Source of the DNA: Yamagishiella unicocca
Lineage: Eukaryota; Chlorophyta; Chlorophyceae; Chlamydomonadales; Volvocaceae
Reading direction: 5' to 3'
DNA: 64,000 nucleotides
Assembly (NCBI GenBank): GCA_003116995.1
Contig: BDSL01000067.1
Span: forward strand, 391,001-455,000
The stretch's first letter is position 1. Every line of letters begins with the position of its first letter. This document shows, in pieces, positions 21,115 to 32,300 of this stretch. The notes under the pieces were generated by a model, which ran no database searches, was not told the DNA's origin, and saw only the letters and a program-made list of their open reading frames with translations. A program made the position numbers and the translations under genes.

Positions 21115-21751
21115 CACCTAGCAGCGGTGACAGGATATCGTGCAGCAGCGGTGCTCCAGGGCTAGTTGCCAGCTTTGGGTAGCTGCGCTGGTGGTCTTGG
21201 TGGGAAGAAACAGGGGGGGCACAGCACGCTGGGAGGCAGTGTGTATTTTCCAGTCCCTATAAAATGCTTTTATGGGCCTTGCACATTCGTTGTGCAAGAA
21301 GCGACTGGATTTCGTAGCTACTGGAGCTATGAGGTTAGGGGATATGTGGTCCGAAGCAGCACGTGGGACACCCTGGCAGCTGTCGCGTGAGTCGGTCCTA
21401 CGTAGTGCCATCATGCAGCTGCCAAATCCATGGGCAGCACCGTGGTTGCTACAAGGGGGGTGTGACCGATTGTGAGGCTTGTGACTGGGCGGGAGGGGAC
21501 CCAGATTCCGCAGCAGGATGACGGTGTTTATCAACACCATTTCCTCTGAAACATTAATTGGGGACTGAGGTCCGTGGGGACGCCTGTAACGGTGCATTCC
21601 CGCTTCTGCTACCCGTGAATGGTTTGGTGCGAAGTGCTCGGCTGGGCTGTGCCAACGTGTGAACATGTGCAAGCGTGATGGGCGTCTTGGCCCTAGGTGA
21701 CGTGGACGGATACAGAGACGGTAGTTCGCCTTGCTGCGGGTTACCTACGAA
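21115..21751 (+). repeat. Dispersed 610-640-base repeat, copy 1
   Basis: Aligned with 27,451-28,057 from GGCACCTAGCAGCGG to GGGTTACCTACGAAC, mostly identical, with small gaps (for example a 15-base difference near the left end). There are no conserved open frames on either strand and no clear terminal inverted repeat, so the class is unknown; a non-autonomous transposon or a duplicated segment would fit. Confidence 0.7.
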
Positions 21752-22861
21752 CCCCACGATGGGGGGTCCTTGCCAGCTGCTGTCGTGGCTGCACCACGAC
21801 CTGGGAGCCACCTGGCGGTCCCCGTCGTTCGGGTGCGGCGTCAAGGCTGGCAGCAGTGGCCCGCAGTGGGGCCCGGCTACCTGGGTTTCGGGCATGGTTT
21901 TTTCGGGCAGGGGAACACCAGGTTCCAGGTGGAGCAGCTGCTGAGGGCACGGAGCGGGGGGGCGGCCCGGGCTGTAGGAGGGGCCGGTGGGGTTGCATAA
22001 AAGAGCCGGTAACTCGACATGGGAAGTGTAGCTGGTGCGTTGCCTTCGGACACCTGGACGCGCGCGCAGGCTACTGGACTTGGGGTGGCGGCCGCAAAAA
22101 CTGACTCGGCGAAGGTGACGGGGGAGGCGGGGCCGGGGTGCAGGCGGGCGGGATGGGTGGGTTTGCGGGGGAGGCTGGAGGCGGGCCGGGCAGGCGGGTG
22201 AGGCGGCGACGGCAGGAGCGCATGCTGCCTGGCGGCGCTGTGCTACACGATTGGATCCACACTCACAAGAGGCGGCGAACCGCCTCCAGGAGGGGCTGGC
22301 TGGGCTTCGGCCTGGGTGGTGGCGATGCTGACGTGGCGGCCTGGGTGGTGGTGATGCTGACGTGGCGGCCTGGGTGCGATGCTGACGTGGCAGCCTGGTG
22401 GCGCTTCTCGCACCTCGTGTGTGTGTTGACGGGTGGTGCGAGGGGCACCGATGGTTGACGAGTGGTCGCGTTAATGGTTGGCACCGCCTTAACAGACGGC
22501 ACCTTGGGCACTGTGTTCACTCCGTGCAGCTCCACTGGGTGAAGAGGGGTGAAGCTCTTACCGTGCATGCCTGGTGCCGGTAATAGCACGCTGTTCCCTC
22601 CCAGGCCACCCATGAAACACCCGGTGTGGGAATACCTGATGGTCAAGGGAGGATCGCTGAAGGCCACCTTTGCGTTGTGTTGCAAGTGCAGCCGGGCCTT
22701 ACGCAGGTGTCCACAGTGCGGGTCATGAGGGGCACGGCGGAGCTCCCTGTCTCAAGCTGCGGTGCCCCCCATACCGTATCAGATCCTTCAGCTGATGTGC
22801 CCGATGGTTCTGCTTTTTGATCTGGAACCACAGTAACGTGTACTGCTACTACTACTAGTGC
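21752..22861. other. Gene-poor spacer
   Basis: No supportable gene. Contains the second copy of the 26-base repeat block (22,290-22,437) and, near 22,792-22,835, a diverged copy of the short sequence GATGTGCCCGATGGTTCTGC ... CTGGAACC seen also at 56,166-56,222 and 56,727-56,775. Confidence 0.4.
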
Positions 22862-24012
22862 TGCCCAGCGGTTCCGGGCCATCACACGGGTGGCGGCAAA
22901 CTACTGATCTCACCGTTTTTCCACAACCCACAAATCAGATCGGAAGGGTGCTTGCGAGCCTTGCGTCCTGGCTGGTTTACCCGGTGACACGGACTGCGTC
23001 CTGAGCTTGTACCACCTCTCGCATTAAGCTGTCACTGCTGTTGAACGACAAGGCAACTAAGTACCCAAACCTTGCGTAATGACGACTGGCAGCAGCATTC
23101 AGCACATCCTTCCCAGTACCATGTCCCCACATGACGGAGTGAGGGTTTGTGTCCGTGCAGCAGCAGCAATGGCGTCGGGGCGTCCTACCCCAGAAACCCA
23201 CCTGACAGGCCTACATGCAGGAGTGCACCTGCCCCGCCCTGACCGCCCTGGCTGGGGATCACCCACACAGTGCACCAACTGCACCGACCGCTAACCCCGC
23301 CCCTGGCCTCCAACCAGCAGTAACCCCCACCACTGCACATGGGGTCTCTGTCCAGATACAACAACGGCGTAGGAGGAAGGAGGCTGTAGAATTGTACCCA
23401 AGGGTGGGGGCAAGAGTGGGGGCAAGAGTGGGGCCGGAAACAGGAGCGGGTGGGTGGATACAGCGCCTACCTCCACCACCACCATCCCTCACATGTTCCA
23501 CGTCTCCAGAGGGACCTCCTAACAACACCGCTCCACCACCTGCCACCTCCCGGCCATGCACGAGGCCACTGGCAAGGAAGCGGGCCGCAATGCTCCACCA
23601 CCACTCCACCAGCGCTCAGCCCCGGGCTCAATGAAGTGAGGCGCCACAGCCGTTTGCCGCAACTCCGCCCATCGAGACACAAGATTGCGAAACCCACGCC
23701 GCACTTGGGGTCCTGAGTCGCCCTTGCCAGTGCGGCCATGACACCCGGACCACCGCATCCAAACCAGGCAACAAAACAATTACCGCACCAGGCAACCGCG
23801 AGGCCATCGGTCGGTCCTGCAGAGCTTGAACTCCCTGGGCGCCCGGGGAATATGCTACTGCCACCATGAGTGTCGCGACATCTGCTACTGCCGTGTACCT
23901 AGCTGCCGCTTCCGTTCGGCTGCCAGCCATGCCTGCACCTCGTGCCGATCCTCCCCCCTCCACCGGCCCGCCGCCTTCACTGCCGTATTCCAATTCACCG
24001 GGTAGCCCGCTT
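22862..24012 (-). repeat. Duplicated 3' flank of ankyrin unit C
   Basis: Matches 4,800-5,660 (unit B) almost throughout, from GCGGTTCCGGGCCAT onward, and 1,560-2,050 (unit A) in its inner part. The innermost bases (24,012-23,885) are the part of exon 2 left out of frame by the deletion discussed for the ankyrin gene C. It contains one unit not seen in A or B, a short tandem GTGGGGGCAAGA at about 23,403-23,430. Confidence 0.6.
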
Positions 24013-26156
24013 CTACCAGCCAGCGCAGCAGGGGAAATCGACAGCCCTGAAGACCAAGGACATGAAGGCCTCCCTGTCGGAGCTCCAGGGGCAGCCCAGC
24101 CGCCGCAAGCAGCGCAGTGTGGCCAGGTCGCCGTTCTGAGCAGCGACCAAGTAGGCGCTGCCGTCGTCCTGAGGATGAGGGAGGGATGTTGCGTTGAGGG
24201 ATCACCTGGCGAGACGATACGTGGGCAGTTGCTGGCAGAAACCACCGGATGCGTTCTCCCAGAGGTTTAATTGGGACAACAACGCCAGACCCGCCCTAAC
24301 CCATCCCGCCTACTCCACCCACACCCTTTAGCCGCTTCAGGCCGTCATCGTCCTTCTCCTGAGAAAGGGAAACCCTCGGCCCCCCTATCCAGCTTCGTTG
24401 GGCCTGGTTCAGATGTCTTTGGTTTCGGTAGCCCTCCATGTCCCTCTGCGACCTCCCTGCTCGGCCCTGCGGCCCCCCCTGGTCCCTCACGCACAGCAGC
24501 ACCCCCCTGGTTGACGCAACCCCTCCCGAACCGAACCCACCGTGCAAGTGCAAGCCGGCAGCCATCACCCTAGCAGCTACTCCAGTGACCTCCCCCTAGG
24601 AGGGCTGCGGTCGCCCACATCAGCCCCAACATTCCCGAGTGCAGGATCACGGAACTGCACCCAAATAACTTCGCAGCTGTACGGCAGCCATTCCGTTCGC
24701 TAGTTGGTTGGTTCACCATCGCCTCACCATGCCCCCTCACATCATGTCCACAGCTTCACAAGCCGGAAGCCTCGCTAAGTCAACGAACAAACCGGCCAGC
24801 CGCCATCAGCCCACGGGGCCCGCGCCATGCAACACCCACCGTCATGGGGCAGCCGTGATCCACCAGCCACTCCAGCGCCTCCTCGCAGCCACCCTTTGCA
24901 GCGAACCAGAAGGTGTGAGGGTTCCATTCGCATCCGCGCTCGCGCAGCCAGGACAACAGCTCCACGCTGCCCGAATAGGAAGCGTCGCCGGCGTCGACAC
25001 TCGCTATCGTGGCACCGAGCGTCTCCACCGCCCAGGCCACCACTGCCAGGTGCCCACCAGAGGCTGCGGCCCTGGCGATATATGAGGCATTCACGGTGCA
25101 GCCGTGGGCGTGCAGGGCTTCCAGGACGGCCAGGTGGCCACCTCGAGCGGCTTCAGCTCCAGCAGATCCGACCCCGCTGGCTCCTATGCCCTCCGTCAGC
25201 AGGTACTGTACAGCAGCCAGGTTGCCAGTTCCGGCGGCCTTCACAAGTGCGACCCCATCGGCCGGGTAGCCCAGCTGCCGCAGCCACCTCAGGCGGTCCA
25301 CTGCGTCCGGTCGGGCAGCGGCCCGACAAAAGATTTCGGGACAGCGCTGGTAGCCCTGCCCCTCCAGCCACTCGACCTTGGCCTGCCAGTCCGCTGTGGG
25401 GCTGCTGGCAGCGGCCCACAACGTCATCCCGTAATCATCGGCCGCCCCTCCTTGCTCCCCCCGGAACTCGCTGTGAAACCGTTCCAGAGTCGCCAGGTCA
25501 CAGCCCTCAGCCACCCCCATTATAAGCGACAATGGACTAATTGTGTCCTTGATGGGGTTTCGCTCCATCAGCCACTCCACCAGGCTCACGTGGCCGCCGC
25601 TGGCAGCAGCGTAGATGGCTTTAACATCCCAGGGACAGCCGTTGTCCAGGAGCCACTCGCACACCACCTGGTGGCCTGCCAGTGCTGCTGCGGCCAGAGC
25701 CCCGCGCCAGGAGCAGCCACGCTGCCGAAGCCACTGGCACACCTCCAGCCGCCCAGCGGCTGCAGCACCGGCGAGGGCATCCGTGCTGGCGTCAAATGTC
25801 AAGGCCCTGAAGACAAAACCCGCACCCTCAAACGCCACTTCCAGGTTGGGCAGACTGCCGCTGGCCGCTGTCAGGCATACAAGCTGCTGCCGCCGTAGGA
25901 GAGTGAGCGACCGCATGGCGACTGGCACGCCCCAGCGATCCTTAAATGCGTGGTGAGGTGATGGATCAGAAAGCCGGACAGTCGTGTACTGGCCGAACTG
26001 CAGCGAAGTTGCTTTGTCCAACAAGCGGATAGTGCACGCGACCTCATTGGGGCACAGGAAGCGCACGACGTTGTCCACTATGTCCGGTGACCATACGAGT
26101 GCCCCTGAAATGGTCGAGGCCTCGTCCAGGAAATCCATCGATTGCCGCTGTGACAT
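24013..26156 (-). CDS. F-box-like/ankyrin-repeat protein, copy C (frameshifted last exon)
   Basis: Exon 1 is 26156-24840 (439 codons, ATG at 26156, intact). Exon 2 starts at 24168 after CCTCAG. The protein parallels copy A closely: MSQRQSMDFLDEASTISGA, an F-box-like helix (VNVVRFLCPNEVACTIR region), then ankyrin repeats with WLRQRGCSW and WLLDNGCPW. In exon 2 one base is missing relative to copy A near 24,037 (GAT TTC against GAG TTT CCC), so translation reaches a TAG at 24,015-24,013 instead of continuing to 23,885. The predicted product is 490 residues and lacks the final repeat. This is either early decay, a tolerated truncation or a sequencing error. Its likely role, as for copy A, is an ubiquitin-ligase substrate adaptor (inferred). 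Confidence 0.72.
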
Positions 26157-26306
26157 GGGTTGCTGCTAGGAATGATTTGCGTCTCAGGAGATCCTCAAAG
26201 AAAGACTGGAGCTAACGGGTGCAGGTCACGGTCACGGATGAGTGGCCCGTTTGGCGCATGCCAGTCCGAGGCAAAGTTCATGAATTTTTTTCAAGCTCGT
26301 AACGTC

Positions 26307-26311
26307 TTACA
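26307..26311 (-). terminator. Possible polyadenylation signal (TGTAA)
   Basis: TGTAA on the minus strand about 200 bases downstream of the stop of the small gene at 26,507-27,032. TGTAA is the usual poly(A) signal in volvocalean algae. The motif is short, so chance occurrence is possible. Confidence 0.35.
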
Positions 26312-26506
26312 TAGAACGTTGCTGAAATATGAACGAGACCTCAAAGGCTTGTAATCCGCCGTACGAATTGCCAAACCTCAGTACCGCGCAATGAGCTCAC
26401 AACCGGGTACCGGGACACATGCATCAGCCACACTGTCCAGATAACATAGTTATAACTTGCGCCCCAGCCCCCTATCGCGTCTGCATTCATAGTTAACATC
26501 AACCTC

Positions 26507-27032
26507 TCACGCCTCTGCGCCAGCAGCAGCCGGACCGACCCCCTTCAGCACACGGAGTTTCTCCTTGATGGCGCTGTGTGTCGCTGCCGTGATCGTGAAC
26601 TGGACTCCTGCCTTTTTATCCTGCTGCCGCCCGGCAATGACAACCCTCACGTCACTGGTGATCATATCGGACACTCGCACGCCTGATAGCCCCATGCGGG
26701 TGTCGAGGTGGAACTGCAACGGGCTATCCCCGACGTGGTACAGCCATCTGCCCCTGATGACGGGCTCCCCAACAGGGTACTTGACACCGTCCGCGTCAAC
26801 CCAATCCTCAACATACTCTCCAGCAGCTCGGACCAGCATCATGCTGTATTCGTACTGTGGGTAGTCCTGGGTAGTTGACTGGGTCGTCATTGAAAACGGC
26901 GATGTGCTGGCCCGGAACGACAGCTTGCAGCCTGGCCTCGAGCTGTGCTCTGGTGATATCATCAGCGGGCGCCTGTACCTCGAAGGCCTGCCATCCACAC
27001 ACGTGCAGCAGCAAACTTGCGAGACGGGTCAT
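26507..27032 (-). CDS. Small unknown protein with possible N-terminal signal (frame break)
   Basis: I do not recognise the family. The minus strand from the ATG at 27032 reads MTRLASLLLHVCGWQAFEVQ, a short hydrophobic leader, then DDITRAQLEARLQAVVPGQH and IAVFNDDPVNYP. Near 26,865 the coherent reading moves to another frame, which continues YPQYEYSMMLVRAAGEYVED and later VRVSDMITSDVRVVIAGRQQ to a stop at 26,507. The two frames together would give about 170 residues. A single-base indel (real or sequencing) or a missed tiny intron explains the break. Base composition is less GC-rich than neighbouring exons. A possible TGTAA signal follows. If the leader is real, the protein would enter the secretory pathway. 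Confidence 0.5.
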
Positions 27033-27450
27033 CAGCTTCACTCGTTGCTCATCTGAATTCTAGACTTCATGAGCTCTAAGTACGGCGTTGGGTTACCCCG
27101 GTCGTTCATATGCATGGAAGCGATATAGTCATCTAGTTATCGTTATCTTCCCTCTGGCCACGTAGCACCTAATTCCACTACTAGACTTCGCCCGCTTGTT
27201 TCATTTGTCTCTCTCCTACAAGCGCTTGCAGTGCTCAAGCATGCCAAGCTATCATAACTTCGCCGAGCTCCCCTGGCACCGAGGACCTCCAGCCATAGCC
27301 GTCCATGGCTCAAACTGAAGGCTTGCGCAGAATGGTGCCAAAAATGCCTTGCTTTGCCAGGCTGTCGCGTTGCGGTGGCGGTGGGGTGGATAATCACGGG
27401 TAGCTTGAAAGGCGAAGCAAGCCGAGGAATACCGACGCGACGGAGCGTGG
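27033..27450. other. Spacer, probable promoter of the small minus-strand gene
   Basis: No gene found. Relatively AT-rich around 27,060-27,160 compared with the rest of the window, which would suit a promoter for the gene ending at 26,507, but no definite TATA box is identified. Confidence 0.35.
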
Positions 27451-28057
27451 CACCTAGCAGCGGCAGCAGCGGTGCTCCAGGGCTAGTTGCTAGCTTTGGG
27501 TGGCTGCGCTGGTGGTCTTGGTGGGAAGAAACAGGGGGGGCACAGCACGCTGGGAGGCAGTGTGTATTTTCCAGTCCCTAAAAAATGCTTCTATGGGACT
27601 TGCGCATTCATTGTGCAAGAAGCGACTGGATTGCGTAGCTACTGTGGTTAGGGGGTAGGTGCAGCACGTGGGACACCCTGGCAGCTGTCGCGTGAGTCGG
27701 TCCTACGTAGTGCCATCATGCAGCTGCCAAATCCATGGGCAGCACCGTGGTTGGTACAAGGGGGTTGTGACCTATTGTGAGGCTTGTGACTGGGCGGGAG
27801 GGGACCCAGATTCCGCAACAGGATGACGGTGTTTATCAACACCATTTCCTCTGAAACATTAATTGGGGACTGAGGTCCGTGAGGACGCCTGTAACGGTGC
27901 ATTCCCGCTTTTGCTAACCGTGAATGGTTTGGTGCGAAGTACTCGGCTGGGCTGCGCCATCGTGTCAACATGTGCAAGCGTGATGGGCGTGTTGGCCCTA
28001 GGTGACGTGGACGGATACAGAGACGGTAGTTCGCCTTGCTGCGGGTTACCTACGAAC
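27451..28057 (+). repeat. Dispersed 610-640-base repeat, copy 2
   Basis: Second copy of the sequence at 21,115-21,751, running from GGCACCTAGCAGCGG to GGGTTACCTACGAAC. It lacks about 15 bases near 27,470 and about 20 bases near 27,650 relative to the first copy. Confidence 0.7.
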
Positions 28058-28064
28058 TCTCAAG

Positions 28065-29359
28065 CTGCTGTGCCCACGACTCGTGCAGCCACTCAAGAGT
28101 TAGCCTCTCGCCCTACCTCCCTCCCGGCCGACATGTTTGGACGCGTAACATTACTTGACTCATGACGTGGCTCACTCGCCTCCCGGCAGTGGCTGGTTGC
28201 GTCCTGGCGCCGCTGCGCACCCACTCGGGCGACGAGGGGCGGATGGGGCTGCGGTGCGTTACCAGGAGCTCCCTCGCCACGGGAAGGCACTCGCGGCAGC
28301 AGCAGCAGCAGCGAGCAGTACTGCAACGAGCCGCAGAGCTAGCTGACGTTGCGCAAGGTGGCTTCCGTACGGCTGCTGCGTACGACATGCCGATTAGGCT
28401 GTTGGAGTCCTCACAGGTCGCGGTCCTAGTCCTCTGTTGATGCGGCCCTAGGAGGCGCGTGGAACTGGCAGAACAGTGAGTAGTCTGACCCGCTTCGAGA
28501 GCGGTAGCGACCGCCCTGGTAAGACATCATGCCTGCTGCTGGGTTTCTAGAGGGAAGATTAGTGCGCTAACTATACGATTTGTAGCTCGTTTAACCCCCC
28601 TCCTACTAACATCTTCGCAGAAAAAAGTTATTAGTCGAAATCGATGCGCTACGGCTCTGGGTGCCTTCACTAAAAATGTTGGGCGTTGGGCAGGCGAGGG
28701 CAGCAGATCGTATCCGGGGACATGATCTGGACCACGATACTGCTTTTTGATGACAGACTGTTCGGGCGGGCAATACTGCAAGGTCCAGCCAGGGAGTCGC
28801 CGGATAAGCATTGGCTCTAGCGGGTGTAGTTAAAGGGTGACAGCGGGGAAAGAGAGGAGAGGCACGGCGGTGCGGTGACGTGAAGTGCGGGGGAAATGGT
28901 GGAAAGGGTGCAGCTAAGCTTGCTGAAGCGGGTAAGTAGGACGGTGATCCGAAAACTGATTCGCGTCGCATACGGTCGCATGGCTAGGGAGGGGGAGGAA
29001 AAGGGGGTGGGGTGCGGTGAAGGGTTGGGAAAATGGCGGGAAAGGGTTCAGGTGTTCTCAAGGGGCATCCGCGATGTGCCAGCTGACGCATGTGGCGTAT
29101 CGGATCAAGAATTTTCGCGCGTGCTTTTAGGAGTTTGTCAGCGGGCGGGGAGATGTGACTGCATGTGTCGGCATCATCAGGAAAACGCTTTGGCTGGAAG
29201 GAGAGGATGAGATACATGCCGGGCTGCCTCATCCAATATGAATTGCTAGCAAGCATTGTTAAAGAATGCTCCATTACATTATCTCAACGAAACGGGATGG
29301 GTCCTCGAAGCTAGCTGTTGTTGCCAAATAGGCACCGGTTGCGCAGCATTAGATAACGA
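28065..29359 (+). promoter_or_regulatory. Upstream region of the DDB1-like gene
   Basis: About 1.3 kb conserved with 16,210-17,197 ahead of the pseudogene copy. It holds a CAG microsatellite at about 28,296-28,312 (absent from the other copy) and an AT-rich TTACATTATCTCAACGAAAC stretch 90 bases before the ATG. No TATA box is certain. Confidence 0.45.
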
Positions 29360-32300
29360 ATGGGAGGCGTCACCCTAATTGTCGACGAGGTTCAGCCATC
29401 AACTGCAGTGCAAAATGCAATTGGGGGATGCTTCGCGCGTCCTACTGTTGAACGACACGCGTCCGTCGGGACTTCCGAACCGCAGCAGCTGCTCGTCAAC
29501 TGCGGCGACTACTTGCAGCTTTGGGAGCCGGTTGATGGGTCGCTTGAGGTGCATCAAACCTTCCAGTTGTTTGAGCGCGTCGAGCACATGGACCTGGTGC
29601 CGTCGTCGCTGCACCTCTTCGGACTGGACAGCACAGACGCAGTACTTTTATTCACTTATGACGGACGCTGCGCCTTGTTCACACTCATGCCGCAAACGCG
29701 GCAAGCGCGGCTTCCGGCGGGTTCATCGATGCCGTCATCGCCGGGAAGATTCCTGCTTGTCGAGGTCGCTTGCCTCACGCTGCCGCTGCCTCACATGCGA
29801 GACGGCCTGATGCCCAAGCGGCTTCAGGGCGTCTGCAGCAGCGGTGTGGCGCCGGTCTCCCGGCGCTTGTCAGCGACCAGCGGCGCCCGCGGCGTGGTGG
29901 TGGTGGCCGCCCACATGGGCCTGCTGCACGTGGTGACGCTGCACGCATCAGCCGCCAGCTCAGGCGAGGGATCCGCCGCTTCTGCCGGCGGCGGCAGCAG
30001 CTCAAGCTGCGGGCAGCCGCTGCTGGTGTGCGTGGCGGTGCAGATCTCCGACACGCCCATCTACGGCCTACCACAAGGTGCGCCATGCGCCGCTAAGCAA
30101 CACCACCACATCACCACACCCCAACATCTCGGTCACTGACTGTTGCACTAGTTAGCTCGTCGAACACATGGACCCCCTTCACCGCATCACACCACGCACC
30201 GCCTGCGATGGAAGTTGCAGACTGGGGTGTGCGACCGTGTTCTGCCCCTGGGCGGGGTCGGACGGGGTCACTGTTGGGAGGTGATGGGGGCGGGGTCATT
30301 GTTGGGAGGTGATGGGGGCGGGGTCATTGTTGGGAGGTGATGGGGGAGGTGCGGGGTGTGTGGGTGTGGGTGTGGGTGGTTCTGAAGCCGTGTGAGCACC
30401 GGTCCTTCTGGCCGGAGAGCGACAGCTGAGGTGCACACGAGTGGGACCAAGCCCCAAGGGCGTGTGGACAATCTGGACATGTGGCTCTCTGTGCCCGACA
30501 CCCGCGGCGGCGCCAACAACTCCGTTTGGCGCCGCCCCCTCATCTTCTCCCGTACACGGCAGGCTCGGACCCGCTTTACGTCATGCAGCACATGACTCAC
30601 GTGCAGTCCATGTGCTTCATGCCGCCGGCGGATCGCGACGCGTACGAGCAGCCGCTGCTGGCGGTGCTGCACAAGCCGGAAGGTGCGGGGGGAGGGGCGG
30701 AGGAGGGCGGGAGGGGAGGGAGGCAGGGAAGGGGGGCAGGGAGGGGAGGATAGGGCGTGGATGATGACAAAGGGGAGGGAGGGACCCGTACGTGGATCAT
30801 GACAAAGGGGAGGGAGGGACCCGTACGTGGATCATGACAACGCAGTGCGCCAATGCGCGGTGGCGGATGTGGCGACAGGGCTCCGGGCAGGTGGCGGGGA
30901 GGGGCGGCCGGGGAGGCGTGTTTGCCTGCCCCATATCGCCGTGCTGCCGTACATACCGACACCCGGCGTACGCACGCTGTCTGTGTTTGCCGTACACACC
31001 CGCACGCGACAGGCACCAGCGGCGTGAGCCTGCAGCTGGACAGCCTGGCGGTACGGCTGTCGATGACGTCACCGCGGGGCCGCGGCTCGGAGCAGGGCAA
31101 GGTGGCGGGGGCGGCCGCTGGCGGGTCTGACCCCTCTCCCCCCCTGGACAAGCACGCAGCAGCAGCAGCTGGTGGTGGTGGTGGATGCGACGTGCAGCTG
31201 AGCGCCAGCCTGCTCACCGGGCCCTGGTCCGCCAGGTAGGGGAGGGGGCCGGGGGGGTGGCTGGTCCTCCAGCCGTCGAGGCTAGTAGCCCCGCACCCTG
31301 CCTCCGCCGACAGCGCACGGGGCCACACGCGGTCGTGTCCAGGGGGGGTGCATTTGAAACGTCCGCCCCCCCTTCCCCACACGCCCTGCCCTCAGGAGCC
31401 TCCACCCAACCACCACCCTGCTGACGCCCTTCCCTGGAGTCCCGTCAGCCGGCCTGCCCGCCGGAATTATAACCGTCAGCAGCCGCAGCGCCACCCTGTA
31501 CGCGAGGCCGCCGTCGCTGGGGGCCATCGCAGTCGCCGCGGCGACGGCGGAGGCGGCCAGGAAGGCAGCGGAGGCGGAGGCGGCGGCGGGCCCCAGCGGC
31601 TCCTCCGGGCCGCCGCTGCCGGCCGTCGTGGCGGGCGGGAGCGCCGCTGGCGTTGATCCGTACGGCGATGGCGTTATCGCGGCGGCGTTCGACACGTGGT
31701 TCGGGAAGGACTTCCTGGAGGATTCGGCCATCGATCTGGCGGAGGTGACCGTACGGCAGATCGAGCTCGTCCAGTACGGCATGGCCGGGCTGCCGGCGTG
31801 CGTGACGGCGCTGGCAGCGGGCGTGATCGCCGTCGGGGACAGCTCCGCAGGTGGGGGGAATGAGAGGAGACGCGTGCGTCGGCATGTGTGTGTCTTTGTG
31901 TGGGGGGGAGGGGAGAGATAGAGACCCGGTTTGTGTGGGGAAGAGAGAGACCCGGTTAACACGACATAGGAGACCTGAGGACAGAAACCGGCCGGTTAAT
32001 AGTGTTCCGACACTTGGTTGATTATGCATCCCGGAAAACTGGGTTGACTGTCGGGAAACCTGTGGATGCGGCTCGTCGACAGCGTGCTAGAGGGAATTGT
32101 GGGTTGGGGGGCACTGACGCGAGGTAGTAAACCGAGGAGGGGGCAGGCAGGGCAGGGTGCAGGCAGGGGAGGAGGCAGGCAGGGGAGGGGGCAGGCAGGG
32201 GAGGAGGCAGGCAGGGGAGGGGGCAGGCAGGGGAGGAGGCAGGCAGGGGAGGAGGCAGGCAGGGGAGGAGGCAGGCAGGGGAGGAGGCAGGCAGGGGAGG

